Shown here: positions 32,925 through 45,012 of the stretch, piece after piece
Layout of the letters: every line of letters starts with the position of its first letter
Position numbering within the stretch: the first letter of the stretch is position 1
NCBI GenBank assembly: GCA_020465985.1
Contig: JAANYP010000369.1
Coordinates: forward strand, 1-64,000
Direction: 5' to 3'
Source: Centrapalus pauciflorus
Lineage: Eukaryota > Streptophyta > Magnoliopsida > Asterales > Asteraceae
DNA: 64,000 bases
The notes under the pieces: model-generated
What the model was told of the DNA's origin: nothing
The model's input: the letters and a program-made list of their open reading frames with translations, nothing else
The model's database searches: none
Position numbers and translations under genes: made by a program

Positions 32925-35900
32925 TTACTCTGGGTTGCGCATTCCATTCAGTTGAATTAAATACTCAAACCGTGACTTATCAAACGCTTTGGTAAATAAA
33001 TCTGCATTATTATCTTCTGTTGCCACTTTTACCAGTTTGATTAAGTTCTTTTCAGCACAATCACGAATAAAATGATGTCTTATGTCTATGTGCTTTGTTT
33101 TATTATGTTTGACTGGATTATTAGTTATAGCAATAGTAGACTGGTTATCTATCCTAATAGGAGTTTGAGTGTAAGCCAAACCGTAATTCCGCAATTGTTG
33201 TTGTATCCACAGAACCTGTGAGCAGCAACTACCAGCAGCAACATACTCGGCCTCGCACGTTGACACGGCTACCGATGTTTGTTTCTTGCATTGGCAGGAC
33301 ACCAATCTCCCTCCTAGGAACTGACAACCTCCAGTCGTTGATTTGCGCGTCAAGCTGCATCCTCTATAGTCAGAATCTGTGAACGCCTCCAACTCTAGAT
33401 CTCCCTCCGCGTGATACCAAAGTCCCAGCTTCGGTTTCGACTTGAGGTATCTTAGAATCCGCTTCACAGCTTTCATATGCATCTCCTTCGGATTTGCTTG
33501 AAACCTAGCACAAATACAAACAGCAAACATAATATCAGGTCTTGAAGCAGTTAAATACATAAGTGACCCAATCATGGCCCGATATAAAGTCGGATCCACA
33601 TCGGTATCACTTTCAGTACCCGGCCCGAGATTATGATTCACTTGAATCGGCGTGCTGAAATGGGCAGTCAACTTAGTTCCTTCCATCCCAAACCGTTCTA
33701 ATATGTCATAGACATACTTAGTCTGATGGATAAACATCCCTTCCTTCTTTTGGTCAACTTGTAACCCTAAAAAGAAATTCAACTCCCCCATAGCACTCAT
33801 CTCGAACTTAGAGTTCATCACCTTCTCGAAATCTTTGCACATCTGTTCGTCTGATGATCCAAAAATGATATCATCGACGTACACTTGTACCAAGATAAAG
33901 TGATCTCCCTTTCTCTTAACAAATAGAGTACTATCTATCCTACCCCTCTCAAATCCATTTTCTATCAGATGGTTGGATAGAGTCTCATACCACGCCCTAG
34001 GTGCCTGATGCAATCCATAAAGAGCCTTATCTAAGCGATATACTCTATCAGGATATTTTGGATCTGTAAATCCGGGCGGTTGTTCTACGTACACCAACTC
34101 CTTCACTTTCCCATACAGGAAAGCACTCTTAACATCTAACTGATATACCTTAAATCCCTTGAAGGAGGCAAAAGCTAAAAACAACCTAATTGCTTCTAAC
34201 CTTGCTACTGGTGCAAAGACTTCGTTGTAATCGATTCCCTCCTCTTGGTTGAAACCCTTTACAACTAGCCTAGCCTTGTTGCGCGTGACTATACCTCGAT
34301 CGTCCCTTTTGCACTTAAAAACCCGTTTGGTTCCTATGGCAACTTCCCCTCGAGGTAATGGAACTAACTCCCACACTTCTAGTTTCCTAAATTGTGAAAG
34401 CTCTTCCTGCATCGCTTCAACCCAGGAGTTATCCTTAAGTGACATTTGCACATTCTTGGGCTCTACTTGCGATATGAAACATGAATATAGACATGTGTGA
34501 TATGCCTCGGAGTCGTTTATCATCGACAACAACACAGTGTTGTTATTTACACTACTCCGAGTCCTCACACCCTCGCTAGGATTTCCTATGATGCTTTCTA
34601 ATAAATGGTTCTTGTTAATCCTAGAGGTCTCTATTTCATCAACCCTTAGATTATCTCCTAAGTTAGATCCTATTTCACCTAATGGGGGAACAGGCTCAGC
34701 TTCTACAGTTTCCTCCTCACGGACGTTTTCCTCAGAGTTAGAACTTGATGCATGAGTCTGATTCTCAGTGTTAGGTGCCTCTTGATCAGCAACTTCTGGA
34801 GATCCATCTACTGTCGCAGTAGGCTCGGATGTAGATTCGAACGTGGTCCGCGGAAAAATATGGCCATCGTCATTCAGGTGCAACGTCGCCATGTCTTTCT
34901 CGATTGTACCTGCAGTATCATCCAAAGAAATGTTAAATGACTCAAACAATTTATCATAGTCAAATAACCATTCCGGACCAGTTTGGGGTTCATGTGTATA
35001 ACTTGTGACTTCAATATTATACACAATCTCCACAGTACCACTCGTTTTGTTAAAAACCCGTTTGTTTGGTGAGTTCGGCACATAACCTAGGAAGTATCCT
35101 TCGTCAGCCTTTTCACCAAACTTCGGTTGATGTTTTGTTCGTAAAAGAGTGCATGGTACTCCAAACGGTTCGAATCCAGTTAAGTTAGGTGGCCGTTTAT
35201 TCAAAATTTCATAGCATGTTTTGTTCAAAGATTTGACTGTAAGGACTCTATTTAAAACATGGCACGCGGTATTCACTGCCTCCCCCCAAAACATGGTAGG
35301 AAGCTTTGAATCCGAAAGCATAGTCCTTGCAGCTTCAATCAATGTTCTATTTTTACGTTCGGCCACCCCATTCTGTTGAGGTTCATATGGTGCACTGAAT
35401 TGATGCACTATGCCCTTTGATAGGCAATATACACCAATTACAGAGTTTTTAAATTCAGTCCCGTTATCACTACGAATATTTTTAACCCTTGTTCCGTAGG
35501 AGTTCTCCACTTGGTCTAAGAACCCGATGAGCTTTGCCGCCGTCTCGTCCTTCGTACCTAAAAAGAAAACCCATGAAAACCGTGAGTAATCGTCAGTGAT
35601 AACTAAGCAAAACCAACTACCTCCTATACTCCTTTTGTTGATAGGTCCAAAAAGGTCCATATGCAACAAATCGAATGTCGAGGATATCGAGTTCTGCTTC
35701 TTGGATTTGTGTGTCTTTTTATGCTGCTTGCCCTTCATGCACGGTAGACACTTGTCCTCGAACTGAAAACTTTTCAATGGCACACCCTGCACCAGTCCAT
35801 TCTTTGTTATGTAATTCATCTTCCTAAGGTGCAGGTGAGCCATGCGTCTGTGCCACAGTACTGATTCCGTCTCTGAAGCTTTGGATAGTAGACAGATTGG

Positions 35901-36299
35901 CCCCATCGAAGATTCCGGCTTGTTCATATCCAACATATATAAGTCGTTCTTCCTTGGCGCCCGCATCAATACCCATTCTTCAGGAAATTTGAATCCCGGC
36001 TTTAGCACTAACGCCTCAGTGTCAGTAAATAACACCGAGTTCTTCTTATCACAGATTTGAGATACACTAATGAGATTATGAACCAGTTTATCAACGTGAT
36101 AAACTTGATCCAAAGTAATCGTCCCATTAGTGACTTCTCCAGTACCCGTGATATTTCCACCCTTGTTACCAGCGAATGATACGAATCCCCTATTACCTCC
36201 CTTGAAGTCTGTGAGTAGACTTCTTTCCCCCGTCATGTGCCTGGAGCAACCACTGTCGACGAACCACTTGTTGTTTGGACCTGTAGTTATCTCCTGCAC
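32925..36299 (-). CDS. pol of inner copia: PR, INT, RT, RNase H (open)
   Basis: An unbroken frame of about 1120 codons. Protease FVDSGCSRHMTG with catalytic Asp at 36250-36258. Integrase: WHRRMAHLHLRKM, CLPCMKGKQHK, HMDLFGP, SDNGTEFKN, NGVAERKNRTLIEAA. RT: WVEAMQEELSQFRKLEVW, GIDYNEVFAPVARLEAIR, YVDD at 33870-33881, FFLGLQVD. RNase H: LEAFTDSDYRGC, KSTTGGCQFLG, STCEAEYVAAG, HIDIRHHFIRD, ADLFTKAFD. The apparent first codon is GTG within a splice-acceptor-like site; no good ATG starts the frame, so Pol is probably made by stop readthrough or splicing from gag. Confidence 0.95.
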   Translation of the reverse strand: MQEITTGPNNKWFVDSGCSRHMTGERSLLTDFKGGNRGFVSFAGNKGGNITGTGEVTNGTITLDQVYHVDKLVHNLISVSQICDKKNSVLFTDTEALVLKPGFKFPEEWVLMRAPRKNDLYMLDMNKPESSMGPICLLSKASETESVLWHRRMAHLHLRKMNYITKNGLVQGVPLKSFQFEDKCLPCMKGKQHKKTHKSKKQNSISSTFDLLHMDLFGPINKRSIGGSWFCLVITDDYSRFSWVFFLGTKDETAAKLIGFLDQVENSYGTRVKNIRSDNGTEFKNSVIGVYCLSKGIVHQFSAPYEPQQNGVAERKNRTLIEAARTMLSDSKLPTMFWGEAVNTACHVLNRVLTVKSLNKTCYEILNKRPPNLTGFEPFGVPCTLLRTKHQPKFGEKADEGYFLGYVPNSPNKRVFNKTSGTVEIVYNIEVTSYTHEPQTGPEWLFDYDKLFESFNISLDDTAGTIEKDMATLHLNDDGHIFPRTTFESTSEPTATVDGSPEVADQEAPNTENQTHASSSNSEENVREEETVEAEPVPPLGEIGSNLGDNLRVDEIETSRINKNHLLESIIGNPSEGVRTRSSVNNNTVLLSMINDSEAYHTCLYSCFISQVEPKNVQMSLKDNSWVEAMQEELSQFRKLEVWELVPLPRGEVAIGTKRVFKCKRDDRGIVTRNKARLVVKGFNQEEGIDYNEVFAPVARLEAIRLFLAFASFKGFKVYQLDVKSAFLYGKVKELVYVEQPPGFTDPKYPDRVYRLDKALYGLHQAPRAWYETLSNHLIENGFERGRIDSTLFVKRKGDHFILVQVYVDDIIFGSSDEQMCKDFEKVMNSKFEMSAMGELNFFLGLQVDQKKEGMFIHQTKYVYDILERFGMEGTKLTAHFSTPIQVNHNLGPGTESDTDVDPTLYRAMIGSLMYLTASRPDIMFAVCICARFQANPKEMHMKAVKRILRYLKSKPKLGLWYHAEGDLELEAFTDSDYRGCSLTRKSTTGGCQFLGGRLVSCQCKKQTSVAVSTCEAEYVAAGSCCSQVLWIQQQLRNYGLAYTQTPIRIDNQSTIAITNNPVKHNKTKHIDIRHHFIRDCAEKNLIKLVKVATEDNNADLFTKAFDKSRFEYLIQLNGMRNPE

Positions 36300-36318
36300 A
36301 TGAAAGAAAAGAGGTTAG
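36294..36318 (-). promoter_or_regulatory. Splice-acceptor-like site at the gag/pol junction, inner copia
   Basis: Minus strand CTAAC (36314-36318), a pyrimidine-rich tract CTCTTTTCTTTCATG and TGCAG ending at 36294. The gag TAA stop overlaps the branch-point word. The protease Asp is the 13th codon after the AG, in phase with pol. Confidence 0.5.
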
Positions 36319-39167
36319 TTATCACGGGGAACCCAAGCCATCACTGACTTGGTAATACCATTCTCGTCCACATACGTGAACTCTTTCAAGTACCCATCTC
36401 GCCTTTCAGGTGACTTGGGCCTTTGAACTGAATTCTGTTGTGGTGCCGAGTGATTTAAGTTCACTCTTTGCTTTGGAGTAGACATTTCTTGTTGTGGAGC
36501 TCTAGAATAATTCCTATTATATTGCATTTCAGACTGTGATCCCTGAGCTCTTACCGGAACATAATGTCTAACGGGAGTATGAGACCTAACTGGAGTGTGT
36601 GACCTGCTAGGTGTTGTGCCCCTATAGACTTGTTGTGGTGCTGACCTAGATTGATTAATGACACGATTCGGTGAATTTGTCCTAATCACTTCCTTTGGTC
36701 CAACCTTAACCGGTGTGATTTTCACAACTTGTTTGGGTGCGGCCTGCACAGTTTTCTCGGTAGGTTGAGAACTACTGCTGCTTGCCACACTGGTTGAGGG
36801 CTTAACAGGTGTTGGATTCACTGTCTTAGGTGTAACATCGGATTTCCTAAGCGGACAGTGAGAAGCAACATGCCCCTTCTCGTGACATCTAAAGCAAGAT
36901 ATCTTATCTATGGACTTTTTGTGTGTTCCCTTAGATCTAGATGTCTCACTAGTGTCTATATCCTTTGGTACATCTTCGGTGTCTGGCTCATCGATCTGAT
37001 CAGCCCAAGCAATTTTCTGTTTTCCTGCAGGTGTTTCACTGGAGGAAGACACAAACTTTACTTTCTTAACCTTGACGGTTGAGTCAGCCACCTTAGGTGT
37101 ATTTTCAACTATAGGCTCCGGTGTTGGTTCAGGTAGGTCCTCTAAGTCTACTGACTTGTCAGTTTTCTCTTGAGGCTGAGGAACATAGTTTGCATTGAAA
37201 GGTGGAGGAGTTTCGTGAAATCCTAGACCTACGGGCTTCTTTGACTGTCTTTGGGCATCTAAGACTTTCCCTAGATTTAGGCTCGAATTCCTAAACTTCT
37301 CCAACTTGCTATTCGCCTCTGCTACCTTAACCTTTGTCTCTGCTAGCTCTATATCCTTGTCCTTAAGACTTTTTGTCAAGGCCTCTACGTGCTCATACAT
37401 CAGCTCTATCCTAACACACTGCTCACTGAGTTTGTCTTTTAGAACTATTATGTCATGAGCATCAGCCTTAAGCTTTTCTTTAAGGTCTTGTTTGATATCA
37501 TTTATGCTAGCATTTTCAATTTTTAAGTTCTCATTTTGAGCAGTTATGGATTTATGTGATTCTAAGACTAGATTTAACCTATCGTTAGAACTAACACATA
37601 AAGCACATAATTCACGAAAGAGAGAATAAGACAGACTAACCTTTGAGTTATCAGATTCCACGTTGGCCATCTGAGCAGCAAACTCCAGCACTGTCTGATC
37701 ATTCGCCTTCTCTACCCACGTCGGACTGCTGTCCCTTGTGGTCTGCTCGTCCCCATCACATCCAGTTTCTGTGACTTCAGCCATAAAGGCTCTAGCATGC
37801 GACTCAGGATGTGTACTCCAATCATACGTACCATCTAGCTGTCTATCTGAAGTGACATTGGATAGAAGACCCGCTAGATTGGCCTGTCCAGATGATGAAC
37901 TCGGAAGATATCGTTGTTGGGACTGATTTTGGTACGGTCCCTGATGCTGACTCTGTCCTTGGTAGGTCTCTACCTTCGGTCTCTGACACTCCCTTGCGAA
38001 GTGTCCCAATCCCTGACAGTTATAGCATTTCACCTTTGACTTATCAAATCCTATCCCTTTGTTGTTTATCTGCATATTCCTTCCAGTTCGCTTAATGAAT
38101 CTTTTAACCCTCTGGGTCACCATGGCGAGTTGCCACTTAAGATCCATTTCCTCTAAGTCATCAGGGTCGACCTGATCGTAATCCTCGTCCCATAGAGCAG
38201 GATCGTTTATCTTCCCTTGAACGCAATTTCCATATGCGGCAACAAAAGAAGCAAGTAGATTCAAATGCTCTTCCGCAGACTTTGCGCTCATTGGCATCTT
38301 CGAATAACTCTGTGATGGTGATGCTTGATGTACTTGAGGCTGCGGTTCTTCCGATCGTCCTAATCCTAAGAACGCGCGATTCAGTGAGTCTTCAGACTCT
38401 GCTGGTGACGATGTTTCTCCAGAGAAAAACGCTGTAGCAGACTTCGGTTCAGCTGCCGTTGAAGATTTTGACGTCTTTCCAAAATACATTGCTGGATTCT
38501 GGACTTGCTCATAATCAGTCTCAGTCTTCATGAGCTCGAAGTGATATGCCCTCAACGTTCCCACTATATCGTCCAGAGATTGAGTGTAGTACTTGTCTTC
38601 ATTCAGCTTGATCATTGCTACCCACATAGCCCATTTGGCTGGTAAGGCATCAAGAAGCTTGTTGTTCTTGTCAGTATCGGTAAACTCAATCCCATGGCTC
38701 TCAAGTTCCGTTATCAGGTGATAGAACCTGGTGATAATATCATCCAGCTGTTCATCCTTAATCGCCTTGAAAATTGCGAACTGTTGTTTTAACAGCTCTG
38801 TACGCTTTCTCCGAACTCTAGGATTTCCCTCACACCTCTTTTCTAGTGACTCCTAAAGTTCTTTGGACGTCCTCTGAGTCCTGAATGTGTGTAGAATATC
38901 ATGAGGTAAAGCCATACGAATTATCGAGAAAGCTTTGTTTTCGGCTTCAAATAATTTCTTGTCATCCTCCTTCATCATTTGGTATGACAAGACCTTTTGA
39001 CGGCCTTCAACTTCTGACACCGGTGGAATATACCCTTCGTCGATGCACACCCACATGCGCATATCGTTGAAACGTACGAAATCAGTAAATCGGTCTTTCC
39101 ACCAGTAATAATCCTCGACCTTCATCAGCTTAGGCGGGGCGTTTGCCTTTCCAACCTCGTGGTCCAT
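36315..39167 (-). pseudogene. gag of inner copia, one nonsense codon
   Basis: ATG at 39167. The N-terminus has the copia Gag pattern (YYWWKDRFTDFVRFND). TAG at 38853-38855, where TGG (Trp) is expected, is the only break; the same frame then runs to the TAA at 36315. Zinc knuckle 1 (CX2CX4HX4C) is at 37986-38027. A long coiled coil spans about 37230-37640. Zinc knuckle 2 is at 36855-36896. Then come Gln/Ser/Pro-rich sequence and a repeated SHTPVR motif, ending MAWVPRD. Gag forms the particle that packages the RNA. One TGG to TAG change is enough to make this copy depend on helpers. Confidence 0.9.
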
Positions 39168-39869
39168 TTCTAAGAATTTCTGAAGATTGACATCTTTACA
39201 AAAGGAGTTGAATTTGAACTTAATTAATTTAATTCGAAACTGATTTAGACTAACTTTTTCGAATCTAGGTAGATTCGAAACTAATTAAGGGTAAATATTT
39301 TGGGATTAAATTCGATTAAGTTGTTAAAATTCAATTAGATTCGAAATTATGTCAGATTCGAGAAAATCCTTAGAGTCGATGGTCCTTAGATTCGAAGGTC
39401 AGCAAACTTGAACTTCAGCAGATTCGAAACACCAGATTCGAAACAATACTAGACTCGAAATAAACTCGAAACTAAGCTAGACTCGAGATCCTATTCGAAT
39501 GAAGCAACAGACTCGAAACTAGGTAGATTCGAAAACCTCTGAAATTGACTCGAAAGGAGCGTATTTAGGTTAGACTCGAGACTAAAGTGAAACCCTAATT
39601 ACCTCTATAGATTCGAGCGCCGCAAACTCGAAAAACAGTGAATACTTTGATTTTTTAACGATTTTCAGATTAAACCAGTATTTTTCCAACGAAAAATAAT
39701 GGTTTCGATCAAAAACACGAAAAACCACAAAGTATTTGCTGAATATGAATTTGCTAAGCTCAAAAATTCGATTTTGAGAGAAAAACCGTCCAACTAGCGT
39801 CAAAAAACCTAGAATGTATTTGATGAACACGAAGAACACCAAGAACACTCTGTAGGCTCTGATACCACT
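39168..39869 (-). other. Leader and primer site, inner copia
   Basis: The primer site TGGTATCAGAGCC on the minus strand is at 39855-39867, 2 bp from the LTR. The 690 bp leader before gag has at least eight TTCGAA words and many ACTCGAAA/ACTCGAG words between 39240 and 39620. The small ORF seen here is not convincing as a gene. Confidence 0.85.
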
Positions 39870-40535
39870 TGTAAGGTCTACCACTACTAGATCTATCTAG
39901 ACGCGGATCCGTGAACGAGTGCGGAATCCTCGTTAACGGTTAGACGGACAACTCTCAACCACGAAACACGGAGACTATTAGACGCTGAACGAACGACAAA
40001 CGAACGATCCTACGAACTAATTCTCTCCGAAACACACCAAAAGCTGATGATAAACTCGAGATCGCCTTAAGCTTAATTCCTCACGAATTCTGCTAAAAGT
40101 CTGCTAATGACTCGAGTCTATCCCTAATTATAGACCCTGATACGAGTCTGATGTGGGCCAAACTCGAATCTGGCCCAAGGCCCATTCGAGTCTGTCCACC
40201 AAGACACTCTCGAATCTATCCTTCATTTGAATCTAAGGCTACATTCGAATCTATCACAGATTCGAATGCCAAGCCTTAACTGATTCGAATCTAACTCATT
40301 TGCTCAAAAACCTAAGTGTTGAAACTTATGTTTTTACTTATGCTTGAATGAATCTTTGATCTTTATGTTTGAACTTCTTGTAATATGTTACATCAAGTTC
40401 AAACACACAAACAATAATATACAAACATATATAAACATATATATCAAAACACTCGTTTAACCAAAATGTTGAATATTACTTAAACCACAATGATAGATCG
40501 ATTAGACTGCTATCGTCACACAAGGTGTACCAACA
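39870..40535 (-). repeat. 5' LTR of inner copia
   Basis: 666 bp, differing from 26960-27625 at five sites (for example 40142 A for T, 40200 C for A). TATAATTA in the middle of the LTR on the minus strand is a possible promoter element. The CpG-centred words are conserved in both LTRs. Confidence 0.94.
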
Positions 40536-40540
40536 GATTA

Positions 40541-41861
40541 GAACCCTAATGGCAAAGGTTGTAGGTCCTCCTGACCAAACCAATGCATCCAAAAAGGGGG
40601 AGAATCACGAGATCACTAGTTCAGTCCAAGCAGCTCCAACTCCTACTCCAACAGTCCAAGATTCTAGGCTAACAGTCCCAACAGCTACTCAAGCTGTTAG
40701 CCTAGAAACTCAAGCTACTCCCATAAGAACTACAGGAGTTGTTATCCGAGAAGGTGGTCAAGCTCCTGTCAGTACAGTCCAAGCTACATCTTCTGCAACC
40801 AAGGATAAGGGCAAGGACATTCTCATCGAATCTCCAAAGCACAAATTTTCATCTAGAGAGGCCCAGGTTGCTCATGATGCTGAATTTGCCAAACAGTTAG
40901 CAGAAGAACAGGATGAACTTCTGGACCAGCAAACCCATGCCCCAGTGCAAGATGATGAAACCTTAGGTGATTACCTAAGAGGGTTTGTGGTTAACCAGAA
41001 TGAGAGGAAAAGGAAAATGCCAACAAGGCATTCAAAGGCTGAGCACAGAAGGTTTTTGATCAATTTTGCCTATTCAGTTGGGATTCCAATGAAGATGGCT
41101 CAGACAATGAATTGAGAGAGGCTGCAAGAAATTCATGATAAGGAGATGGAAAAACGAAAAATAGTCAAAGTCTCCCATCAAGTCCAAAGCCAACAGGAAC
41201 CAAGTCAAGCTGGTGCCAGTGATCCAGCTCCACCTGTTCAAGCTATTGCTACTAAACCTCAATCAGAGGCAATGTCTCAAGCAAAGCTTGATCAGGTGAA
41301 AAAGGTGCTATTTGAAAAATCAACTGCAGAAGGTAATGGAGATTGAAAAGACCCTCGACCAGCATGACTTCTCAAAACCTCCCATTACATACTGGTATGC
41401 TAAGTCACTGGATGACATTGATTTAAAATATCATTTTGTAGTCAGAAGAGAAGCTGGTCCTGAGGAAGAATATAAGAGTATAATGCACATAGTTCAAGGG
41501 ATGACCCAGAGATGAGCTTACTAGAATGCATCATGTTGGATCTTTGAGTCAAGTTAGGTCTTCACTTCCACAGGTCAAGCAGGCTATAAAAGATTTAAAA
41601 AGCATTTTTGATCCAGAGTCAATCAGAAAAGATATAGAAGATGCCAAGGAGATGAAGATTGCACAGGTTGATCTGTATGTGAAATCAAAGACATACAGAC
41701 TCAGATTTGCAAATGGATCCAACATGTTCTTCAATTTTGAATTTTTTGATTTTCCAAGGGCATGGTTGGTACAAACGAGCTCAGTGAAGATATACTGTGA
41801 TAGAGAAGAATTGAAAAGAGAATTTTTTAAGGCAGTTAATCAGAAACTTTCAAAATTTTAA
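40541..41861 (+). pseudogene. ORF3 of outer copia, 3' part
   Basis: The frame continues across the GATTA duplication from 26954. Thr/Pro/Gln-rich sequence leads to a charged helical region (EAQVAHDAEFAKQLAEEQDEL), a basic patch (NERKRKMPTRHSKAEHRR) and a C-terminal segment with QVDLYVKSKTYRLRFANGS and LKREFFKAVNQKLSKF. Breaks occur near 41113 (TGA), 41320 and 41515. The order of low-complexity, coiled coil and basic/aromatic tail matches the inner ORF3. An AAAAAGGGGGAGAA word at 40591-40604 lies inside it. Confidence 0.7.
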
Positions 41862-41950
41862 GTTTTTGGATGCATTAGTTTGTATATAACCGTTTTACTT
41901 TGTTTTATTTCCTTATTTGTATAGAAACTTAAAGTCTTGTGTAAAGAATT

Positions 41951-41966
41951 TAAGTTAGGGGGAGAT
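41951..41966 (+). other. Polypurine tract, outer copia
   Basis: TAAGTTAGGGGGAGAT lies directly before the 3' LTR. Confidence 0.85.
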
Positions 41967-42615
41967 TGTTGGGAAATATTCTAAGTATGTCAAGCTGTTA
42001 GTTAGATTTCCCAAACTGTTAGTAGATTTTCTGTGTAATTGCAAAGTTCAAGTTGTTAGTTGAAGAAGTTCGAGCTGCTAGTTCAAAAGTTCAAGCTGCC
42101 AGTGTTCAAACTCAAGCTGCTCAACAGATAGACTTCAAGCTGCTCAACAGCTCAATAAACAGAAAGTGTTGATATTCAGGAAAAGATATATTCGAAGATT
42201 CAAGCATATCTACTATCAGAGAAATCAGAGTTTATCAAGGAAACAAATCAGAAAGCAGTATATATACATAGAATAGGTTTTTCTATTGTAAGTCTGCACG
42301 TACAAGTTTATTCAGTTGTAATTGCTTTTCTGATTAAGTTTTCATAAGCCTCTGAGGTTAACCCTAAGAACAATCTGTGTTCTTCGTCTAATCAAACGGA
42401 TTAGAGGTGATTGTAATCATTGAGTTTGGCAATACAAGTGATCTTTTGATTATTGATTATGTTAATGTGATTATTTGTTTTGAAAGCTTTTCTTAAAACA
42501 GTTAAGTGTTATTCCGCAAACTTCTTAATTGGACTTTGATTCAACACAAGGTTATTGGTTTATACTCTGATCAATTCAAACCAGTTAATCTTAGGTAGTG
42601 ATTTTGATCTTGACA
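41967..42615 (+). repeat. 3' LTR, outer copia
   Basis: 649 bp partner of 18338-18990, with about 20 differences including a small length change near 42358 (GGTTAACCC for a longer AAAACC stretch). TATA box near 42259. Confidence 0.92.
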
Positions 42616-43135
42616 GTTTTATGGCTGATCTATACAATCCAACCCCTATACTATTGACTATTTACACTAAAACCCCTAGACTTATTAACAATATAATTGT
42701 TTCATCTCTATTATATATTCCCAACAGTTAACATATTCTATATAGAAAAAAATATTCTACATAGACATATAATATTTCTATATAAAATACGTTTTTTTAG
42801 CAATTAAATAATTTTCTATATCGAAAAAATATTTTTTTTTAATAAAAAACGTTTTTTACTTTAAAAATCAATTATAATGAAAGAAAAATAAAATGAAAAT
42901 GAAAAAAGGTAAGAGAGAGAAAGAGAAGAAGCAGATTTTTTTGTCTTCCAAAAATACCATTTTCACAAATTTTCAAAATTCTCCACTATCAAAGTTCAAA
43001 ATAATTACAAAACTGTCATCAAATATATCAACCATTGATTCTATTAATCCAAAATGTCATAAAAGGTTCTTAAGTTCTCACAATATTTATGGTTCTTAAA
43101 AGAACCCTTCCTATATATATATATATATGGGTTAA
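42616..43135. other. Intergenic, no gene seen
   Basis: Starts with the remainder of the copia target (TTTATGGCTGATCTATACAA), then AT-rich sequence with no repeats I can name. A (TA)n run at 43112-43128 precedes the MITE. The ORF near 42893 has no coding features. Confidence 0.6.
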
Positions 43136-43711
<576 letters not shown>

Positions 43712-44132
43712 GTATATGAGATCATTGCAGAACCTAAATTTAGTATAGAACTATAGAACCAATATCGTGCATAGATTAGATTAATCTGTTTGTCTTGATT
43801 AAGATATTAGTGATATTTTAATTAATGGAATGGTAAAAAAGAAAAAATTTGGCAATAGCAAAAATATTGATATTAGCAAAAAAAAAAAAGCCTATTTCTT
43901 TAACTTAAAATAACATTAATATGATTAATTTTTAAATCAAAAAAAATATACCATAAAAATGAGAATTTTACAATTTTTAAAACGAGACCGATCATTATAT
44001 ATTTTTTCGAAAAATTTTATGTCTTTATTTTTCGTAAAAATAATTATCCAGACCACGATGCAATATAACATGTCGAGATCATTCAATGTCGAAGTAACAG
44101 TTTATATCGTATATTCAACATCGAAATATTAC

Positions 44133-44172
<40 letters not shown>

Positions 44173-44554
44173 ACATTGCATATACATTTAATATTAAAAG
44201 AGTCAAAATTATGGTCAAAATTAGTAGTCAAACATGGTGGACTACCCTTAATTTCACAAGACCGGTTTGATATATCTTTTTTGAAAAAAAATTTTACGTG
44301 TTTATTTTTCGTAAAAAAATACCCAGACGACCATTCAATATATTATATCGAGATCATTCAATTTCGAATTAAAGTTTATATCACATATTGAATGTCGAAG
44401 TAATATTATATATCATATATGAAACAAATATTAAAAGAGCCGAAAAATGGTCAAAGTCAGTAGTCAAAGTTGGTGGATTACCATGAATTTAATTTTAATT
44501 GCATATTTATCATCTTGTCCCTAGTGTTATATTATAATTTTAGTGTTATGTATG

Positions 44555-44560
<6 letters not shown>

Positions 44561-44638
<78 letters not shown>
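44561..44638. repeat. (AT)n microsatellite at the centre of the inverted repeat
   Basis: Pure TA run of about 78 bp. Another, 33 bp long, lies at 44137-44169 inside the left arm. Confidence 0.95.
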
Positions 44639-44641
<3 letters not shown>

Positions 44642-45012
44642 GAGATCATTGCAGAACCTTAATTTATTGCAAAACTATAGAATCAATCTAAACCATAGGA
44701 TTATAATATAACACTAGGGACAATATGGTAAATATGCAATTAACATTAAATTTCGCGCAGTCCACCAAGTTTAACTGCTCACTTTGACCATTATGAACTC
44801 TTTTAATATCGAATGTAATGCGCTGTTGCATATATGATATATTGTATTACTTCGACGTTGAATATTTAATATAAACCGTTATTCGACATTGAATGACATC
44901 AATATAATATATTGAATGGTCGTCTGGGACACGTAAAATTTTAGTGAAAAAAATTATCATGACCGTTCTCGTTAAATTCACCAAGTTTGATTACAATTTT
45001 GACCATTATTTT

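Larger units (their letters stand above)
26960..40535 (-). mobile_element. Inner Ty1/copia element, Sirevirus-like, nearly intact
   Basis: LTRs of 666 bp each (26960-27625 and 39870-40535) differ at only five sites I could count. The target duplication GATTA (26955-26959 and 40536-40540) is perfect and lies in ORF3 of the outer element. In minus orientation: LTR, PBS, leader, gag (one TAG), pol (open), a 2.2 kb spacer, ORF3 (open), polypurine tract, LTR. It is the youngest complete element here and the best candidate for recent activity. Confidence 0.95.
18338..42615 (+). mobile_element. Outer Ty1/copia element, Sirevirus-like, with a nested insertion
   Basis: The LTRs begin TGTTGGGAAA and end TTGACA. 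The target duplication is GTTTA at 18333-18337 against GTTTTA at 42616-42621, one T longer. Order: LTR, PBS, gag with two zinc knuckles and a coiled coil, protease, integrase, RT, RNase H, a third ORF, polypurine tract, LTR. Internal size without the nested 13.6 kb element is about 9.4 kb. Gag, pol and ORF3 all contain stops and frameshifts. The LTRs differ at roughly 20 sites in 650, older than the nested element. Assignment to Sirevirus rests on the long gag, the third ORF and repeated polypurine words. Confidence 0.9.

Noticed and set aside
36294..36375. 82 nt intron with donor GTATGT at 36375 joining inner gag to pol
   Set aside because: The donor is strong, but the join would be out of phase with pol and meet a stop at once.
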